Shown here piece by piece: positions 26,614-35,030 of a stretch of 64,000 bases of DNA. The notes below the pieces were generated by a model. That model ran no database searches, was not told the origin of the DNA, and worked only from the letters and a program-made list of their open reading frames with translations. Location: contig PCXQ01000005.1 of assembly GCA_002794035.1 (NCBI GenBank), forward strand, positions 90,917-154,916. Reading direction: 5' to 3'. Every line of letters starts with the position of its first letter. Within the stretch, counting starts at the first letter, position 1. Made by a program: the position numbers and the translations under genes. This stretch comes from Candidatus Yanofskybacteria bacterium CG10_big_fil_rev_8_21_14_0_10_36_16. Its GTDB lineage: Bacteria > Patescibacteria > Paceibacteria > 2-02-FULL-40-12 > IGHO2-01-FULL-4-A.

Positions 26614-26778
26614 AAAATAGATTATTAAGTTCTAACATCCAAGCCCTCTACATATTGCCTGCGTAAAATAATAAGTAATCACTCTCAGCGAATACGCTGG
26701 GTGATTTTGCTTCTATTATTTCATTATGCACCATCGAAATTTGCTAACTTCGACGTGATTTTTACGCTTAAAAATCAG

Positions 26779-26849
26779 CTGCCGGGCTAGGACTCGAACC
26801 TAGACTACATGGACCAGAACCATGCGTCCTACCATTAGACGACCCGGCA
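26779..26849 (-). tRNA. tRNA-Gln (anticodon CTG)
   Basis: 71 nt on the minus strand. Acceptor stem TGCCGGG/CCCGGCA, anticodon stem CATGG/CCATG with loop TTCTGGT (anticodon CTG), T arm with GGTTCGAGTCC. Discriminator G; the 3' CCA is not encoded. An 11-nt copy of its 5' edge (CGACCCGGCAA on the plus strand) recurs near 26909. Confidence 0.95.
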
Positions 26850-26992
26850 AAGAATACTATTAAATCAATATTGTCGGGAAGTCCTGAAAGCAAATGGTGC
26901 TGAGGGGCGACCCGGCAATATGATTATTTTGCCATAAAATTTGCCATTTTTCAATAATTATTAAAAAACATTATTTTTTATTTTAAAAATAA

Positions 26993-27021
26993 TTGACTTC
27001 AAAACTAATACATATTATAAT
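26993..27021 (+). promoter_or_regulatory. Promoter of typA
   Basis: TTGACT at 26993-26998 and consensus TATAAT at 27016-27021, 17 bp apart. The predicted start near 27028 leaves a leader of about 30 nt. Confidence 0.85.
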
Positions 27022-27034
27022 AATTATACATTTT

Positions 27035-27057
27035 TGGCCAGAGATGGCCTATTTTTT
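27035..27057 (+). promoter_or_regulatory. Hairpin with T-run at the typA start codon
   Basis: GGCCA, loop GAGA, TGGCC, then TATTTTTT immediately before the ATG at 27058. It looks like an intrinsic terminator or a structured leader in place of a Shine-Dalgarno site. Confidence 0.55.
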
Positions 27058-28857
27058 ATGGAAATTAGAAACATAGCTATTATCGCCCATGTAGATCATG
27101 GCAAAACAACATTAACTGATGCTCTTATGCGCCAAACCGGCGCAATAACAGAAGAAGTTTCAATGGACTCAAACACGCTTGAAAAAGAGCGTGGTATTAC
27201 AATATATGCAAAAAATGCTTCTGTCTCATACAAAGGAACTAAAATTAATATCGTGGACACACCCGGCCATGCCGATTTCGGCTCAGAAGTAGAACGTGTT
27301 TTGCGTTCTATAGATTCGGTACTGTTAGTGGTAGATGCTCAAGAAGGACCCATGCCTCAAACTCGTTTTGTCCTAAAAAAATCACTGGAACTTGGCTTGA
27401 AACCTATAGTTATAATAAACAAAATAGACAAACCCGCAGCTAATCCACCCCAATGTGAAGAACAAGTTTTCAATTTGTTTATTGAGCTTGGAGCTACAGA
27501 TGAACAAACTGATTTTCCAGTAGTCTACACCATAGGCAGAGCTGGGATTGCAAAATTAAAAATGGAAGAAGAATCTAATGACCTAACCCCGCTTCTTGAT
27601 GTGATTCTTGCTAAAGTTCCTTGCGCATCTTCTTCAGAACTATCCTCAAAAGCACTTATGTTCCAACCTTTTAATCTTGGCTATGATAACTTCCTGGGAA
27701 GACTTGCAGTAGGCAGGATACATGAAGGAATAATTAAACAAGGCCAAGATGTCACAATAAAAAAACCAACTGGCGAATCCAGAACAGGAAAAATTAAAAA
27801 AATATTCAGTTTTAAAGGACTTGAAAAAACAGAAACAAATCAGGCCGAAGCCGGCGACATTGTTATGATAGCTGGATTGCCCGATATATACATAGGAGAA
27901 ACAGTTACCAGCAACCCCGATGCTAAACCCTTGCCCGCTATTGCTGTAGATGAGCCCACCATCTCTCTTAATTTTCTTGTCAACGACTCCCCTTTTGCTG
28001 GCAGAGAAGGAAAATTTGTTACATCTCGCCAAATCCGTGAGTATCTTGAGCGTGAGCTTGAAATCAACGTAGGTCTCCAAATAGATTTCTCTTCACCAGA
28101 TAAATTTGCGGTAAAAGGCAGAGGAGAGCTTCATATAGCCATTCTACTTGAGAACATGCGCCGTTCCGGATACGAAATACAAGTTTCCCAGCCTCAAGTA
28201 ATTATTCGTGAAGAAAATTCCGTCAAAGTTGAACCATTTGAAGAAGTCATAATTGATGCTCCTTCAGAATTCCAGGGTGTTATTATAGAAAAATTAGGTA
28301 TGCGAGGCTTTATTATAAGCAACATAGAAAACAAAGATTCATCTGTCAGGTTATCTCTTGAAGGACCAACACGAGGTATTTTGGGCTACAAAAATCAATT
28401 TATCATTGATACAAAAGGCGAAGGAATAATGTCATCAAGAGTTATAGGGTTCAAATCATTCACCAAAGAAATAAAGAAAAGAACCGTCGGTTCTATGGTT
28501 TCCATGATAACAGGAAAAGCTTTGGGTTTCGCTCTTTGGAATCTTCAAGAAAGAGGAAGTTTATACATAGGTCCCGGAACAGAAGTTTATGAAGGCATGG
28601 TTATAGGCAATACCTCAAAGGGAGAAGAACTCTATGTAAACCCAGCAAAAGGCAAACAGTTAACTAATATGAGAGCTTCGGGTGCTGATGATGCAATAGA
28701 CTTAACTCCTCCTATAATATTAACCATTGAAAGCGGTCTTGAAATAATGGCTGAAGATGAATACTTAGAAATAACTCCACAAAATACAAGACTTAGAAAA
28801 CAGTATTTAACAGAAAATGACAGGACCAAAGCAAAAAGAGGTGCAAATAAAATTTAA
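27058..28857 (+). CDS. typA: TypA/BipA ribosome-associated GTPase
   Basis: 599 residues from the ATG at 27058 (an upstream GTG-type reading to 27034 would run through the leader hairpin). G1 HVDHGKTT near 14, G2 region ERGIT, G3 DTPGHADF near 72, G4 NKID near 127, then elongation-factor domains II, III and V and the BipA-specific C terminus. It acts on the ribosome in assembly and stress or cold adaptation. It has a consensus promoter, a structured leader and its own terminator. Confidence 0.95.
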   Translation: MEIRNIAIIAHVDHGKTTLTDALMRQTGAITEEVSMDSNTLEKERGITIYAKNASVSYKGTKINIVDTPGHADFGSEVERVLRSIDSVLLVVDAQEGPMPQTRFVLKKSLELGLKPIVIINKIDKPAANPPQCEEQVFNLFIELGATDEQTDFPVVYTIGRAGIAKLKMEEESNDLTPLLDVILAKVPCASSSELSSKALMFQPFNLGYDNFLGRLAVGRIHEGIIKQGQDVTIKKPTGESRTGKIKKIFSFKGLEKTETNQAEAGDIVMIAGLPDIYIGETVTSNPDAKPLPAIAVDEPTISLNFLVNDSPFAGREGKFVTSRQIREYLERELEINVGLQIDFSSPDKFAVKGRGELHIAILLENMRRSGYEIQVSQPQVIIREENSVKVEPFEEVIIDAPSEFQGVIIEKLGMRGFIISNIENKDSSVRLSLEGPTRGILGYKNQFIIDTKGEGIMSSRVIGFKSFTKEIKKRTVGSMVSMITGKALGFALWNLQERGSLYIGPGTEVYEGMVIGNTSKGEELYVNPAKGKQLTNMRASGADDAIDLTPPIILTIESGLEIMAEDEYLEITPQNTRLRKQYLTENDRTKAKRGANKI

Positions 28858-28870
28858 ATATAAACAAAAA

Positions 28871-28896
28871 ACGGAGAGCAAATATTTGCTCTCCGT
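28871..28896 (+). terminator. Terminator of typA, convergent
   Basis: A 13-bp perfect palindrome (ACGGAGAGCAAAT and its complement) 13 bp after typA; A-rich on one side, so it can also serve the minus-strand gene at 28924. Confidence 0.85.
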
Positions 28897-28923
28897 ATAT
28901 GTTTGGCGTAGCGATGGCAATCT

Positions 28924-29121
28924 TTACGCCTTAAAATGACCATGGGTTGTGCACTCGGCATCCTTACCCAATAAACGAGAACGCTTTGCACGCAGATTGT
29001 GTCCACACTCTGGACACACAGGGTACATACGACCATCAAATGCAAAAGAAACTACAAGCATAAAAAAGGCACAAATGGCCAAAAACAACCAAGCAACTAG
29101 CGCCATTTCTAATATTGTCAT
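28924..29121 (-). CDS. Small membrane protein with zinc-ribbon tail (paralog A)
   Basis: 65 residues: a TM helix (about 5-28) followed by a Cys-rich tail, CPECGHNLRAKR, then DAECTTHGHF. GGAGGTG lies 4-5 nt before the ATG. The gene at 29182 encodes the same design (TM helix, CPKC, WAECSSHGKF), so the two are paralogs from a tandem duplication. The four Cys/His suggest one zinc site on the cytoplasmic or external face. Function unknown. Confidence 0.7.
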   Translation of the reverse strand: MTILEMALVAWLFLAICAFFMLVVSFAFDGRMYPVCPECGHNLRAKRSRLLGKDAECTTHGHFKA

Positions 29122-29181
29122 AGCGCACCTCCATTGTTATTTTTTTATTATAACACGATAAATATAAAATAGCAACCAGTG

Positions 29182-29406
29182 CTAATCCTGCGCATACTCA
29201 AACCCTTTTTCTAAATGAAACTTGCCGTGGCTACTGCACTCAGCCCATTTTCCATAAAAACTAAAGCGTCTTGATTTTAAATTACTCTCACATTTTGGAC
29301 ATGTTGGTGGCACACACAGACTTCCGCCAGAAGTAAGTATTAATATACCCACGACTAAAACAAAGCATACAAAAGCAAGAAAAAAAACTATTAACACTGA
29401 TGCCAT
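29182..29406 (-). CDS. Small membrane protein with zinc-ribbon tail (paralog B)
   Basis: 74 residues from the ATG at 29406, which has GGGAGGTG 5 nt upstream; the reading to 29427 is longer without support. One TM helix, then PTCPKCESNL and WAECSSHGKFH. Same layout as paralog A 60 bp downstream, with differing middle residues. Confidence 0.7.
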   Translation of the reverse strand: MASVLIVFFLAFVCFVLVVGILILTSGGSLCVPPTCPKCESNLKSRRFSFYGKWAECSSHGKFHLEKGFEYAQD

Positions 29407-29537
29407 GACGCACCTCCCGCAATTCACCTAAAGTTATATCATGATGCATATAATGAAACAAATTATAATACTCCAAAAACCAAGGGGCAAAATAAAAAAA
29501 GAGCGCCATTTTGCGCTCCAAACATAATGCATTAAAA

Positions 29538-30206
29538 TCAATCTTGTCCTTTTTGAATAGCAAATACACCTCTCAAAACATTTTCGCCTACTGTTTCTTT
29601 GCTTCTTTTAAGCATTACCTCCTGATAGCCAACATGATCACCACGGTTATCTACCACTTCAATCAAGCGTGTGTAATAAGGAGTATCAAAACAATCGCCA
29701 TTCTTAATAATTTGCACTGCCTCATAAGCCGAATTAACCCTACGCTTATATTCATCTTTAACATCCTCAAACACCCCGCATGCTTCACGAGCTCTACCAG
29801 CCAGAACATGGGCAACGCAATTCAAGGCCGAAACAGTTCTTGCATATATCCAATATCGAAACTCCTCGTTCCAATCGCCTATCTCGACTTTTTTCCTAGG
29901 CACAAGTTGGATAAACTGAGTTACGGCATAATTTAATTCGCCCAAATATGCTCCATCATATTTATGTCTTAGAGATACTTCAAAAATTGCTTTAGCCAAC
30001 CTAAACACAGCACCGTGATGTTCAGGACTCTCTGGCAAATAAAGACCCTTAACAAGACCTTCCAATTCTTCGTCTAACTGAACAAGGGTTTTAACATAAA
30101 CCTCAAACAAATCAGAGTTAACCTTAATATCCTGAACAGCATTCCTAACAACAGGGCCTAAGGCCTTAAAAATTGGAGCTCTATCGGGTTGCTCTACATA
30201 CGGCAT
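29538..30206 (-). CDS. DUF6899-like protein, function unknown
   Basis: 222 residues from the ATG at 30206 (MPYVEQPDR), chosen because GGAGG is 7 nt upstream; a second ATG 6 bp earlier is too close to that site. Soluble, alpha-helical, with a conserved-looking segment LGELNYAVTQFIQ near 105. The start motif PYVEQ and the helix pattern recall the DUF6899 family, which I name tentatively. The C-terminal third (after about 155) is not shared with anything I know. Confidence 0.6.
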   Translation of the reverse strand: MPYVEQPDRAPIFKALGPVVRNAVQDIKVNSDLFEVYVKTLVQLDEELEGLVKGLYLPESPEHHGAVFRLAKAIFEVSLRHKYDGAYLGELNYAVTQFIQLVPRKKVEIGDWNEEFRYWIYARTVSALNCVAHVLAGRAREACGVFEDVKDEYKRRVNSAYEAVQIIKNGDCFDTPYYTRLIEVVDNRGDHVGYQEVMLKRSKETVGENVLRGVFAIQKGQD

Positions 30207-30287
30207 TATCATTCCTCCCTTAAGTTTTAAATAACTAGGATTATCATAACAAAAATAAACTAAAAAGCACAATAGACAATAAAAATA

Positions 30288-30310
30288 CCTGACTCTGCAA
30301 AAGAATCAGG
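30288..30310 (-). terminator. Terminator of the gene at 30338-31006
   Basis: CCTGACTC/GAATCAGG stem (one mismatch) with a 7-nt loop, followed on the minus strand by TATTTTTATTG. Confidence 0.8.
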
Positions 30311-30337
30311 CATTTTATGCTTTTTGTCTATTTGTTT

Positions 30338-31006
30338 TTAATTTGTTGTGGGAGTTGGTGTTTCACTTGGTTCCGGTGTTTCGGTTGGTTCCGGTGTTTC
30401 GGTTGGTTCAGTAGTTGGCAAAGGTTCGGGTATTTCAAGTAGGTTTGGTGCACCAAGTCGGAAAGCAGCGTTAAATAACCCATGTTCCGCTCTTTCTCTG
30501 GCTCGTTCATTTAAGTGCAGGTATGCTTCATAAATGGCCTGTCTTGCACGATCCGAAGGCACAGTTGTTTCATTAACTGAATGATCCGGCAATGTCTCAA
30601 CCCATGCAAGCAATGTACCGAGAGCCGAATTTATTAAATTAAGATATCTTTCTTTTTGCTCTGCAGTTAGATCACCGGGCGCACGGACAGCTTCCTCATA
30701 TGATTTTACCGCTTTAAATAATGCAGAGTAGTAACGTAATTCTTCAGACTTCTTAAAGTCACGCAACACCTCGCTCAACATACGACCCCTGTGGAAAGAT
30801 CTGCCTTCAGAATCTACTGAACGATGGAAAACTGAATCATACAAATCTTCCAAAAGATCATCGTCCACGACTGTGTCCGAATCCTCATGCGCGTAACTAT
30901 TGTTTGAACGAGACAACAAAAAACCACCTAAAAAACCAGCAACAACTGCAATAGACAAAACTATTGCCAAAAATTTCTTGGTAATAACTCCTTTCATATA
31001 ATACAT
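30338..31006 (-). CDS. Exported protein with DUF4214-like segment and Pro/Thr/Glu repeat tail
   Basis: 222 residues (the ATG at 30997, MKGVITKKF, is an alternative start). A TM/signal helix (about 8-30), then a helical domain including LYDSVFHRSVDSEGRSF near 52, which recalls the DUF4214 repeat of surface-associated proteins, and a TEPTETPEPTETPEP-type C-terminal tail from about 197. No C-terminal sorting signal or TM helix is present, so sortase attachment is unlikely. Function unknown. Confidence 0.6.
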   Translation of the reverse strand: MYYMKGVITKKFLAIVLSIAVVAGFLGGFLLSRSNNSYAHEDSDTVVDDDLLEDLYDSVFHRSVDSEGRSFHRGRMLSEVLRDFKKSEELRYYSALFKAVKSYEEAVRAPGDLTAEQKERYLNLINSALGTLLAWVETLPDHSVNETTVPSDRARQAIYEAYLHLNERARERAEHGLFNAAFRLGAPNLLEIPEPLPTTEPTETPEPTETPEPSETPTPTTN

Positions 31007-31100
31007 TCAGCAATTAATAATTTAAATGCCGTGTTATTTTTTTAAATTTGCCTGCCCCGAATCGACTAAACCAAGAACAGACTAAATGCTAATTTTTAAA

Positions 31101-32009
31101 TTATATTTTTAAATGCCTATTCATAGCTATTGTACTTGAGATCATGCCCAATAAAATACCTGCCACGAAGAGGGCCACTAAAACCTGCCACAGGTTAGCA
31201 GTAAAGTAGGCTAAAAGATTAATTGAGGGAGCAAACACATTTATCTTATCAGAAGAAACAAGGATAGACGGGTAAGCTACTGCCAAGGCAAATATAGCCG
31301 CGAAAATACCATAAAAAGCACCCTCAACAAGATAAGGTCCGCGAATGTGCCAATTTGATGCGCCAACAAGACGCATTATTTCAATCTCCTGTTTTTGGCT
31401 GTAGATCGTTAAACGTATTGTGTTAAAAGTAACCATAATAGCTATAGCAACAAGCATAATTGTCCCGATTAAACCCCACGTTTTAATACCGTTTGATATC
31501 TTGTTTATTCTTGTTATAACAAGTTCGTTTTCAAAAAAGTTTATTTTTTCAATTGATGCTCTAAATTTATGGTCATCAAGGAAACCGGCAATAGACGCAT
31601 ACTGGGTAGAGTCAACTGCCTTAATATTAAGCGATGCCTGCAATGGATTTTCTTCAAGCTGAGCAAGCGATTCCTGTATCAGTTCGTTATCAGCATGACG
31701 CTCTTTAAACTCAGCTAATGCCTCATCACGGGAAGTGTATTCTACAAAATCAATTTCGGGCAATGTTTCAAGCTCTTCTCTCACTGAGGTTATTATATCT
31801 TCGGGTGCATCCTGCTTAAAGTAAGCGCTAATGTCTACCTTACTCTCAAGTTCAGCCACAACCTGTGAAGTCATAAACTGGAAAAACAAAAGCCCCAGTA
31901 ATAAAAGCAAGGTTAAGGTCATGACACCAGTCGTACCAAAACTAAGAAAGCTATTCCTTTTAAAATTGGTCCAACCAGAAGATATAATTCGTTTTAAGTT
32001 TACACTCAT
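31101..32009 (-). CDS. ftsX: Cell division protein FtsX
   Basis: 302 residues: TM1 at about 22-44, an external FtsX loop domain (about 55-165), then three C-terminal TM helices in the FtsX fold with the segment QKQEIEIMRLVGASNWHIRGPYLVEG near 212. With FtsE it transduces ATP hydrolysis across the membrane to activate peptidoglycan hydrolases at division. It lies 27 bp downstream of ftsE. Confidence 0.95.
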   Translation of the reverse strand: MSVNLKRIISSGWTNFKRNSFLSFGTTGVMTLTLLLLLGLLFFQFMTSQVVAELESKVDISAYFKQDAPEDIITSVREELETLPEIDFVEYTSRDEALAEFKERHADNELIQESLAQLEENPLQASLNIKAVDSTQYASIAGFLDDHKFRASIEKINFFENELVITRINKISNGIKTWGLIGTIMLVAIAIMVTFNTIRLTIYSQKQEIEIMRLVGASNWHIRGPYLVEGAFYGIFAAIFALAVAYPSILVSSDKINVFAPSINLLAYFTANLWQVLVALFVAGILLGMISSTIAMNRHLKI

Positions 32010-32036
32010 AATTTATTAATGAATTAAAAATTATTT

Positions 32037-32717
32037 TTATATAACGTAACGGCCGTGCTCTTGATCTTTTACAACTCTTCCCTTTTCCATTGTTATTACT
32101 CTTTTTCCTATTGTGTTAACTAATTTGCTGTCATGTGTTGCCAAGACAACAGTTGTACCAAATTCATTTATCTTCTCTAGTAATTTTAACACTTCGTAGC
32201 CGTTTACCATATCTAGGTTGCCTGTCGGCTCATCAGCCAATAAAATTTTGGGTCTGTGTATCAGAGCTCTGGCAATTGCAAGACGCTGTTTTTCACCTCC
32301 TGACATCTGGTGTGAAAAACTGTCTATTTTATTAGCCAAACCTACAATGGCTAGAACTCTGGGCACATCTTCTTCAATTTCTTCCTGAGTTGCACCTGAC
32401 ACCTCAAGAGCAAACGCAACATTTTCAAAAGCAGTTTTTCCATCTAGTATCTTAAAATCCTGATAAACGTTACCAATTTTTCTTCGCAATAATTGAACAG
32501 CTCCGCCCTTAATATCATTCAGATCATCTCCATCAACATAAGCATTGCCTTTTGTTGGCAACTCTTCTTTGGTTAATATTTTCATCAATGTTGTTTTACC
32601 CGCCCCTGACTGGCCTACAAGCGACACAAACTCTCCCTGCCCAATATGAAGGTTAACATTATCCAACACTACGCTGTCGGGCTCATATATTTTTGTTAGG
32701 TTATCAAATTTTATCAT
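32037..32717 (-). CDS. ftsE: Cell division ATP-binding protein FtsE
   Basis: 226 residues. Walker A GQSGAGKTT near 35, Q-loop VYQDFKIL near 88, signature MSGGEKQR near 138, Walker B ILLADEPTGNLD near 160 and H-loop ATHD near 194. Third gene position in prfB-ftsE-ftsX, 14 bp after prfB, an order seen in several bacterial lineages. Confidence 0.95.
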   Translation of the reverse strand: MIKFDNLTKIYEPDSVVLDNVNLHIGQGEFVSLVGQSGAGKTTLMKILTKEELPTKGNAYVDGDDLNDIKGGAVQLLRRKIGNVYQDFKILDGKTAFENVAFALEVSGATQEEIEEDVPRVLAIVGLANKIDSFSHQMSGGEKQRLAIARALIHRPKILLADEPTGNLDMVNGYEVLKLLEKINEFGTTVVLATHDSKLVNTIGKRVITMEKGRVVKDQEHGRYVI

Positions 32718-32731
32718 AAGACAAAAAATAT

Positions 32732-33802
32732 CTACTCTGTTTTTTGTATTTCTGCTTCCACAAATTCATCAAGATTGCCCTCCAGTACTTCTTCGGGCTT
32801 GTGACTCTCTATTCCTGTTCGGTGATCTTTTACTAATTTATAAGGATTTAAAACATAAGAGCGAATTTGACTCCCCCATTCTATTTCCGTTGATGAAGCC
32901 TTGCTTAACTCTCCAAGCTCTTTAACCTTTGTCTCCTCCATTATCTTGTTAAGCTTTGAAGCCAATAACTGCATAGCTTTTTCTTTGTTTTGTGCCTGTG
33001 ACCTCCCAGCCTGTACTGCAACCGAAATTCCTGTAGGTTCATGGGTTATTCTAACAGCAGTTTCTACCTTATTTACATTCTGTCCTCCGGGACCTGATGA
33101 ACGAAATGTTTCAATCCTCAAATCCTTAGGGTCAATATTTATTTTAGCACTATCCATAACAGGTAGAACATCGACAAGGGCAAAGGATGTGTGGCGTAAT
33201 TTTTTAGCTGAAAAAGGAGATATCCTGACCAATCTGTGGACACCAGCTTCTCCCTTAAGATATCCATAAGCATAACGACCCCCCACCTCTACCACTGCTG
33301 TTTTTAGACCATCTTGATCACCAAAAGATCGATCAAGAATATAAAAGTCCCATCCTTTATTTTCAGAATAATAACGATACATCTGCAAAAGCATACCTGC
33401 CCAATCCTGTGCATCTACCCCGCCTGCACCCGCATATATGTAAAGCAAGGCATCCCCTTTGTCATATTTTCCAGACAAAAAAACCTTAGCGTAAGCCCGG
33501 TTAAATTCTACAACAAATTCCTTTACCTCATCTGCCTTTTTCTCTAACTGAGAATCATCCAAATTTAAGAATTCACCCAATTGTCCCTCTAGATTTCTCC
33601 AAAAATCATACTCTTCTTTAAGTTCATTTAATTCTTTAGATAATTTGCCTGCTCTTTGGTGGTCTTTCCAAATATCAGGCGATTGCATCTCAAGCTCAAT
33701 ATCATCAATCCTAGTTGAGATACCGTCAATGTCAGACATCCTGGATGCACGAAATCTATATTTTATATCTTCAATTTTTTGTCTCAAGGTATTTTCACTC
33801 AT
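32732..33802 (-). CDS. prfB: Peptide chain release factor 2
   Basis: 356 residues. The SPF tripeptide (RISPFSAKKLRHTSF near 205), the RF2 stop-codon recognition motif, and the catalytic GGQ in SSGPGGQNVNK near 250 are present. The coding region is continuous, so the UGA-programmed frameshift common in RF2 genes is absent. It terminates translation at UGA and UAA and heads the prfB-ftsE-ftsX operon. Confidence 0.96.
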   Translation of the reverse strand: MSENTLRQKIEDIKYRFRASRMSDIDGISTRIDDIELEMQSPDIWKDHQRAGKLSKELNELKEEYDFWRNLEGQLGEFLNLDDSQLEKKADEVKEFVVEFNRAYAKVFLSGKYDKGDALLYIYAGAGGVDAQDWAGMLLQMYRYYSENKGWDFYILDRSFGDQDGLKTAVVEVGGRYAYGYLKGEAGVHRLVRISPFSAKKLRHTSFALVDVLPVMDSAKINIDPKDLRIETFRSSGPGGQNVNKVETAVRITHEPTGISVAVQAGRSQAQNKEKAMQLLASKLNKIMEETKVKELGELSKASSTEIEWGSQIRSYVLNPYKLVKDHRTGIESHKPEEVLEGNLDEFVEAEIQKTE

Positions 33803-33826
33803 GGTTTTACTATACTAATAATAAAG

Positions 33827-33846
33827 CCCCCCGCCAAGTCGGGGGG
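33827..33846 (-). terminator. Terminator after the small zinc-binding protein gene
   Basis: CCCCCC/GGGGGG stem with an 8-nt loop, followed on the minus strand by CTTTATTATT; it separates that gene from prfB. Confidence 0.7.
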
Positions 33847-33851
33847 ATAAA

Positions 33852-34034
33852 TTATTGTGACATGAATACTTTTTTTGGTTTGTCGCTAACCTTTACTAAA
33901 GTTGCTCCACAAAATGGATCAGCACAGGCAATCCTGAATCCTCCTCGCCTGCTTAAATGAGGATCGGGCAACTCAGTACTATCATATGTCTTTTTACATA
34001 CGGTACATTTGTAAGTTCCTATTGCTACCGTCAT
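33852..34034 (-). CDS. Small zinc-ribbon protein, function unknown
   Basis: 60 residues: YKCTVCKKTYD and ACADPFCGATLV give four Cys as a probable zinc site. GGAGG lies 6 nt before the ATG, a good ribosome site for this genome. Single-gene unit with a terminator. Possible nucleic-acid binding is inference only. Confidence 0.65.
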   Translation of the reverse strand: MTVAIGTYKCTVCKKTYDSTELPDPHLSRRGGFRIACADPFCGATLVKVSDKPKKVFMSQ

Positions 34035-34083
34035 TTCAAACCTCCAATTTTTAATTTATCTTTTTTGATAATAACAGAAAAAA

Positions 34084-34692
34084 CTAAAATGTCAATTCAG
34101 TAAATGACGCCCCGGTAAACAACCAATAAAAACCTTGAGCAATTTGAGGAAGAATCATTACAGCAATTATTAAAGCAAAAAATATTCCAAGGAATGAAAG
34201 TTGCATCATGGCAAATCGCGCTCTGGGGAAAAAGTCCATAAGTAATTTTGAACCATCAAGGGGTGGCACAGGAATCAAATTAAATAAGGCAAGAAATATA
34301 TTAATATAAATTACCCAGCTTAATGCTAGATAAAATGGAGTCCCCTCTGCCACAAAACGAATGAATATGCCAAACACCAAAGCGATCATAAAATTAGCTC
34401 CGGGACCGGCAAACCCAACCTTGGCAGAACCATATTTTCTATCACTCAAAAGCATCGGATTATAAGGCACGGGCTTTGCCCAGCCGATAAATCCACCGAC
34501 AGTCAAAAGCAAAAGAAGCGGTATAATAACCGTGCCTAAGGGATCTATGTGCTTCAGCGGATTCAATGTTAATCTGCCTGCATATTTTGCAGTGGGGTCG
34601 CCAAGATAATTAGCCATCCATCCATGCATAAATTCATGGAAAACCGCCGAAAAAATAATCACTAGATATAGAAATATACTAAATCCGAACAT
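34084..34692 (-). CDS. Site-2 protease family (M50) membrane metalloprotease
   Basis: 202 residues with five or six TM helices. The zinc site HEFMH lies in TM1 (near 20) and the third ligand region NLIPVPPLDGS near 140. Short members like this lack PDZ domains and cleave substrates within the membrane. It is transcribed divergently from rpmB, whose promoter overlaps its first codons. Confidence 0.9.
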   Translation of the reverse strand: MFGFSIFLYLVIIFSAVFHEFMHGWMANYLGDPTAKYAGRLTLNPLKHIDPLGTVIIPLLLLLTVGGFIGWAKPVPYNPMLLSDRKYGSAKVGFAGPGANFMIALVFGIFIRFVAEGTPFYLALSWVIYINIFLALFNLIPVPPLDGSKLLMDFFPRARFAMMQLSFLGIFFALIIAVMILPQIAQGFYWLFTGASFTELTF

Positions 34693-34696
34693 GCTA

Positions 34697-34725
34697 TTGC
34701 AAAAATAACATTTTTAGTGTAGTAT
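34697..34725 (+). promoter_or_regulatory. Promoter of rpmB
   Basis: TTGCAA at 34697-34702 and TAGTAT at 34720-34725, 17 bp apart. The predicted start near 34732 places the 81-nt element in the leader RNA. Confidence 0.7.
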
Positions 34726-34743
34726 TACAACATCGATTCCAAC

Positions 34744-34824
34744 TAAGAACTCCCGATGCAAAGCATTGAGGATCCTCGATAATCTAATCGAGGGACTCAA
34801 AAGATTTGTCGGGACTTCGACGAC
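34744..34824 (+). promoter_or_regulatory. Conserved structured leader element, copy A (before rpmB)
   Basis: 81 nt ending directly before the GTG of rpmB; 74 of 81 bases match the element before rpsL (63259-63339). Two stems are predictable: P1 pairs positions 4-14 with 65-75 (one C-C mismatch), and P2 pairs CCTCGAT with ATCGAGG (31-37/44-50), extended by GAG/CTC across an internal loop. Between the copies, two P1 bases change while staying paired (A-U to G-U, U-G to U-A). No Shine-Dalgarno sequence lies in the last 15 nt. Confidence 0.75.
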
Positions 34825-35007
34825 GTGGCTACAAGATGTCCCCAATGCGGGAAAAAACCAATGACAGCAATTAAGCGCAAACTATTGCGTGGTAATTATA
34901 ATCCAGTAAACAGGTACAAAAAGTACCCGAATTTGCAGTGGTCTATTGTAGACGGCAAAAGAGTAAAAATCTGCACTTCCTGCATTAAAACACAAAACAA
35001 AATTTAG
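34825..35007 (+). CDS. rpmB: Ribosomal protein bL28
   Basis: 60 residues, GTG start at 34825. The sequence opens with TRCPQCGKKP and ends with KICTSCIKTQ, so this bL28 keeps a two-CxxC zinc site. A part of the 50S subunit near the E site. The start codon directly follows the structured leader, and no in-frame ATG serves instead. Confidence 0.9.
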   Translation: MATRCPQCGKKPMTAIKRKLLRGNYNPVNRYKKYPNLQWSIVDGKRVKICTSCIKTQNKI

Positions 35008-35030
35008 ATTCTTCTTATCAAAATTAAAAA

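Noticed and set aside
32732..33802. Programmed frameshift expected in prfB.
   Set aside because: The frame is continuous from the ATG through SPF and GGQ; no in-frame UGA occurs near the start.
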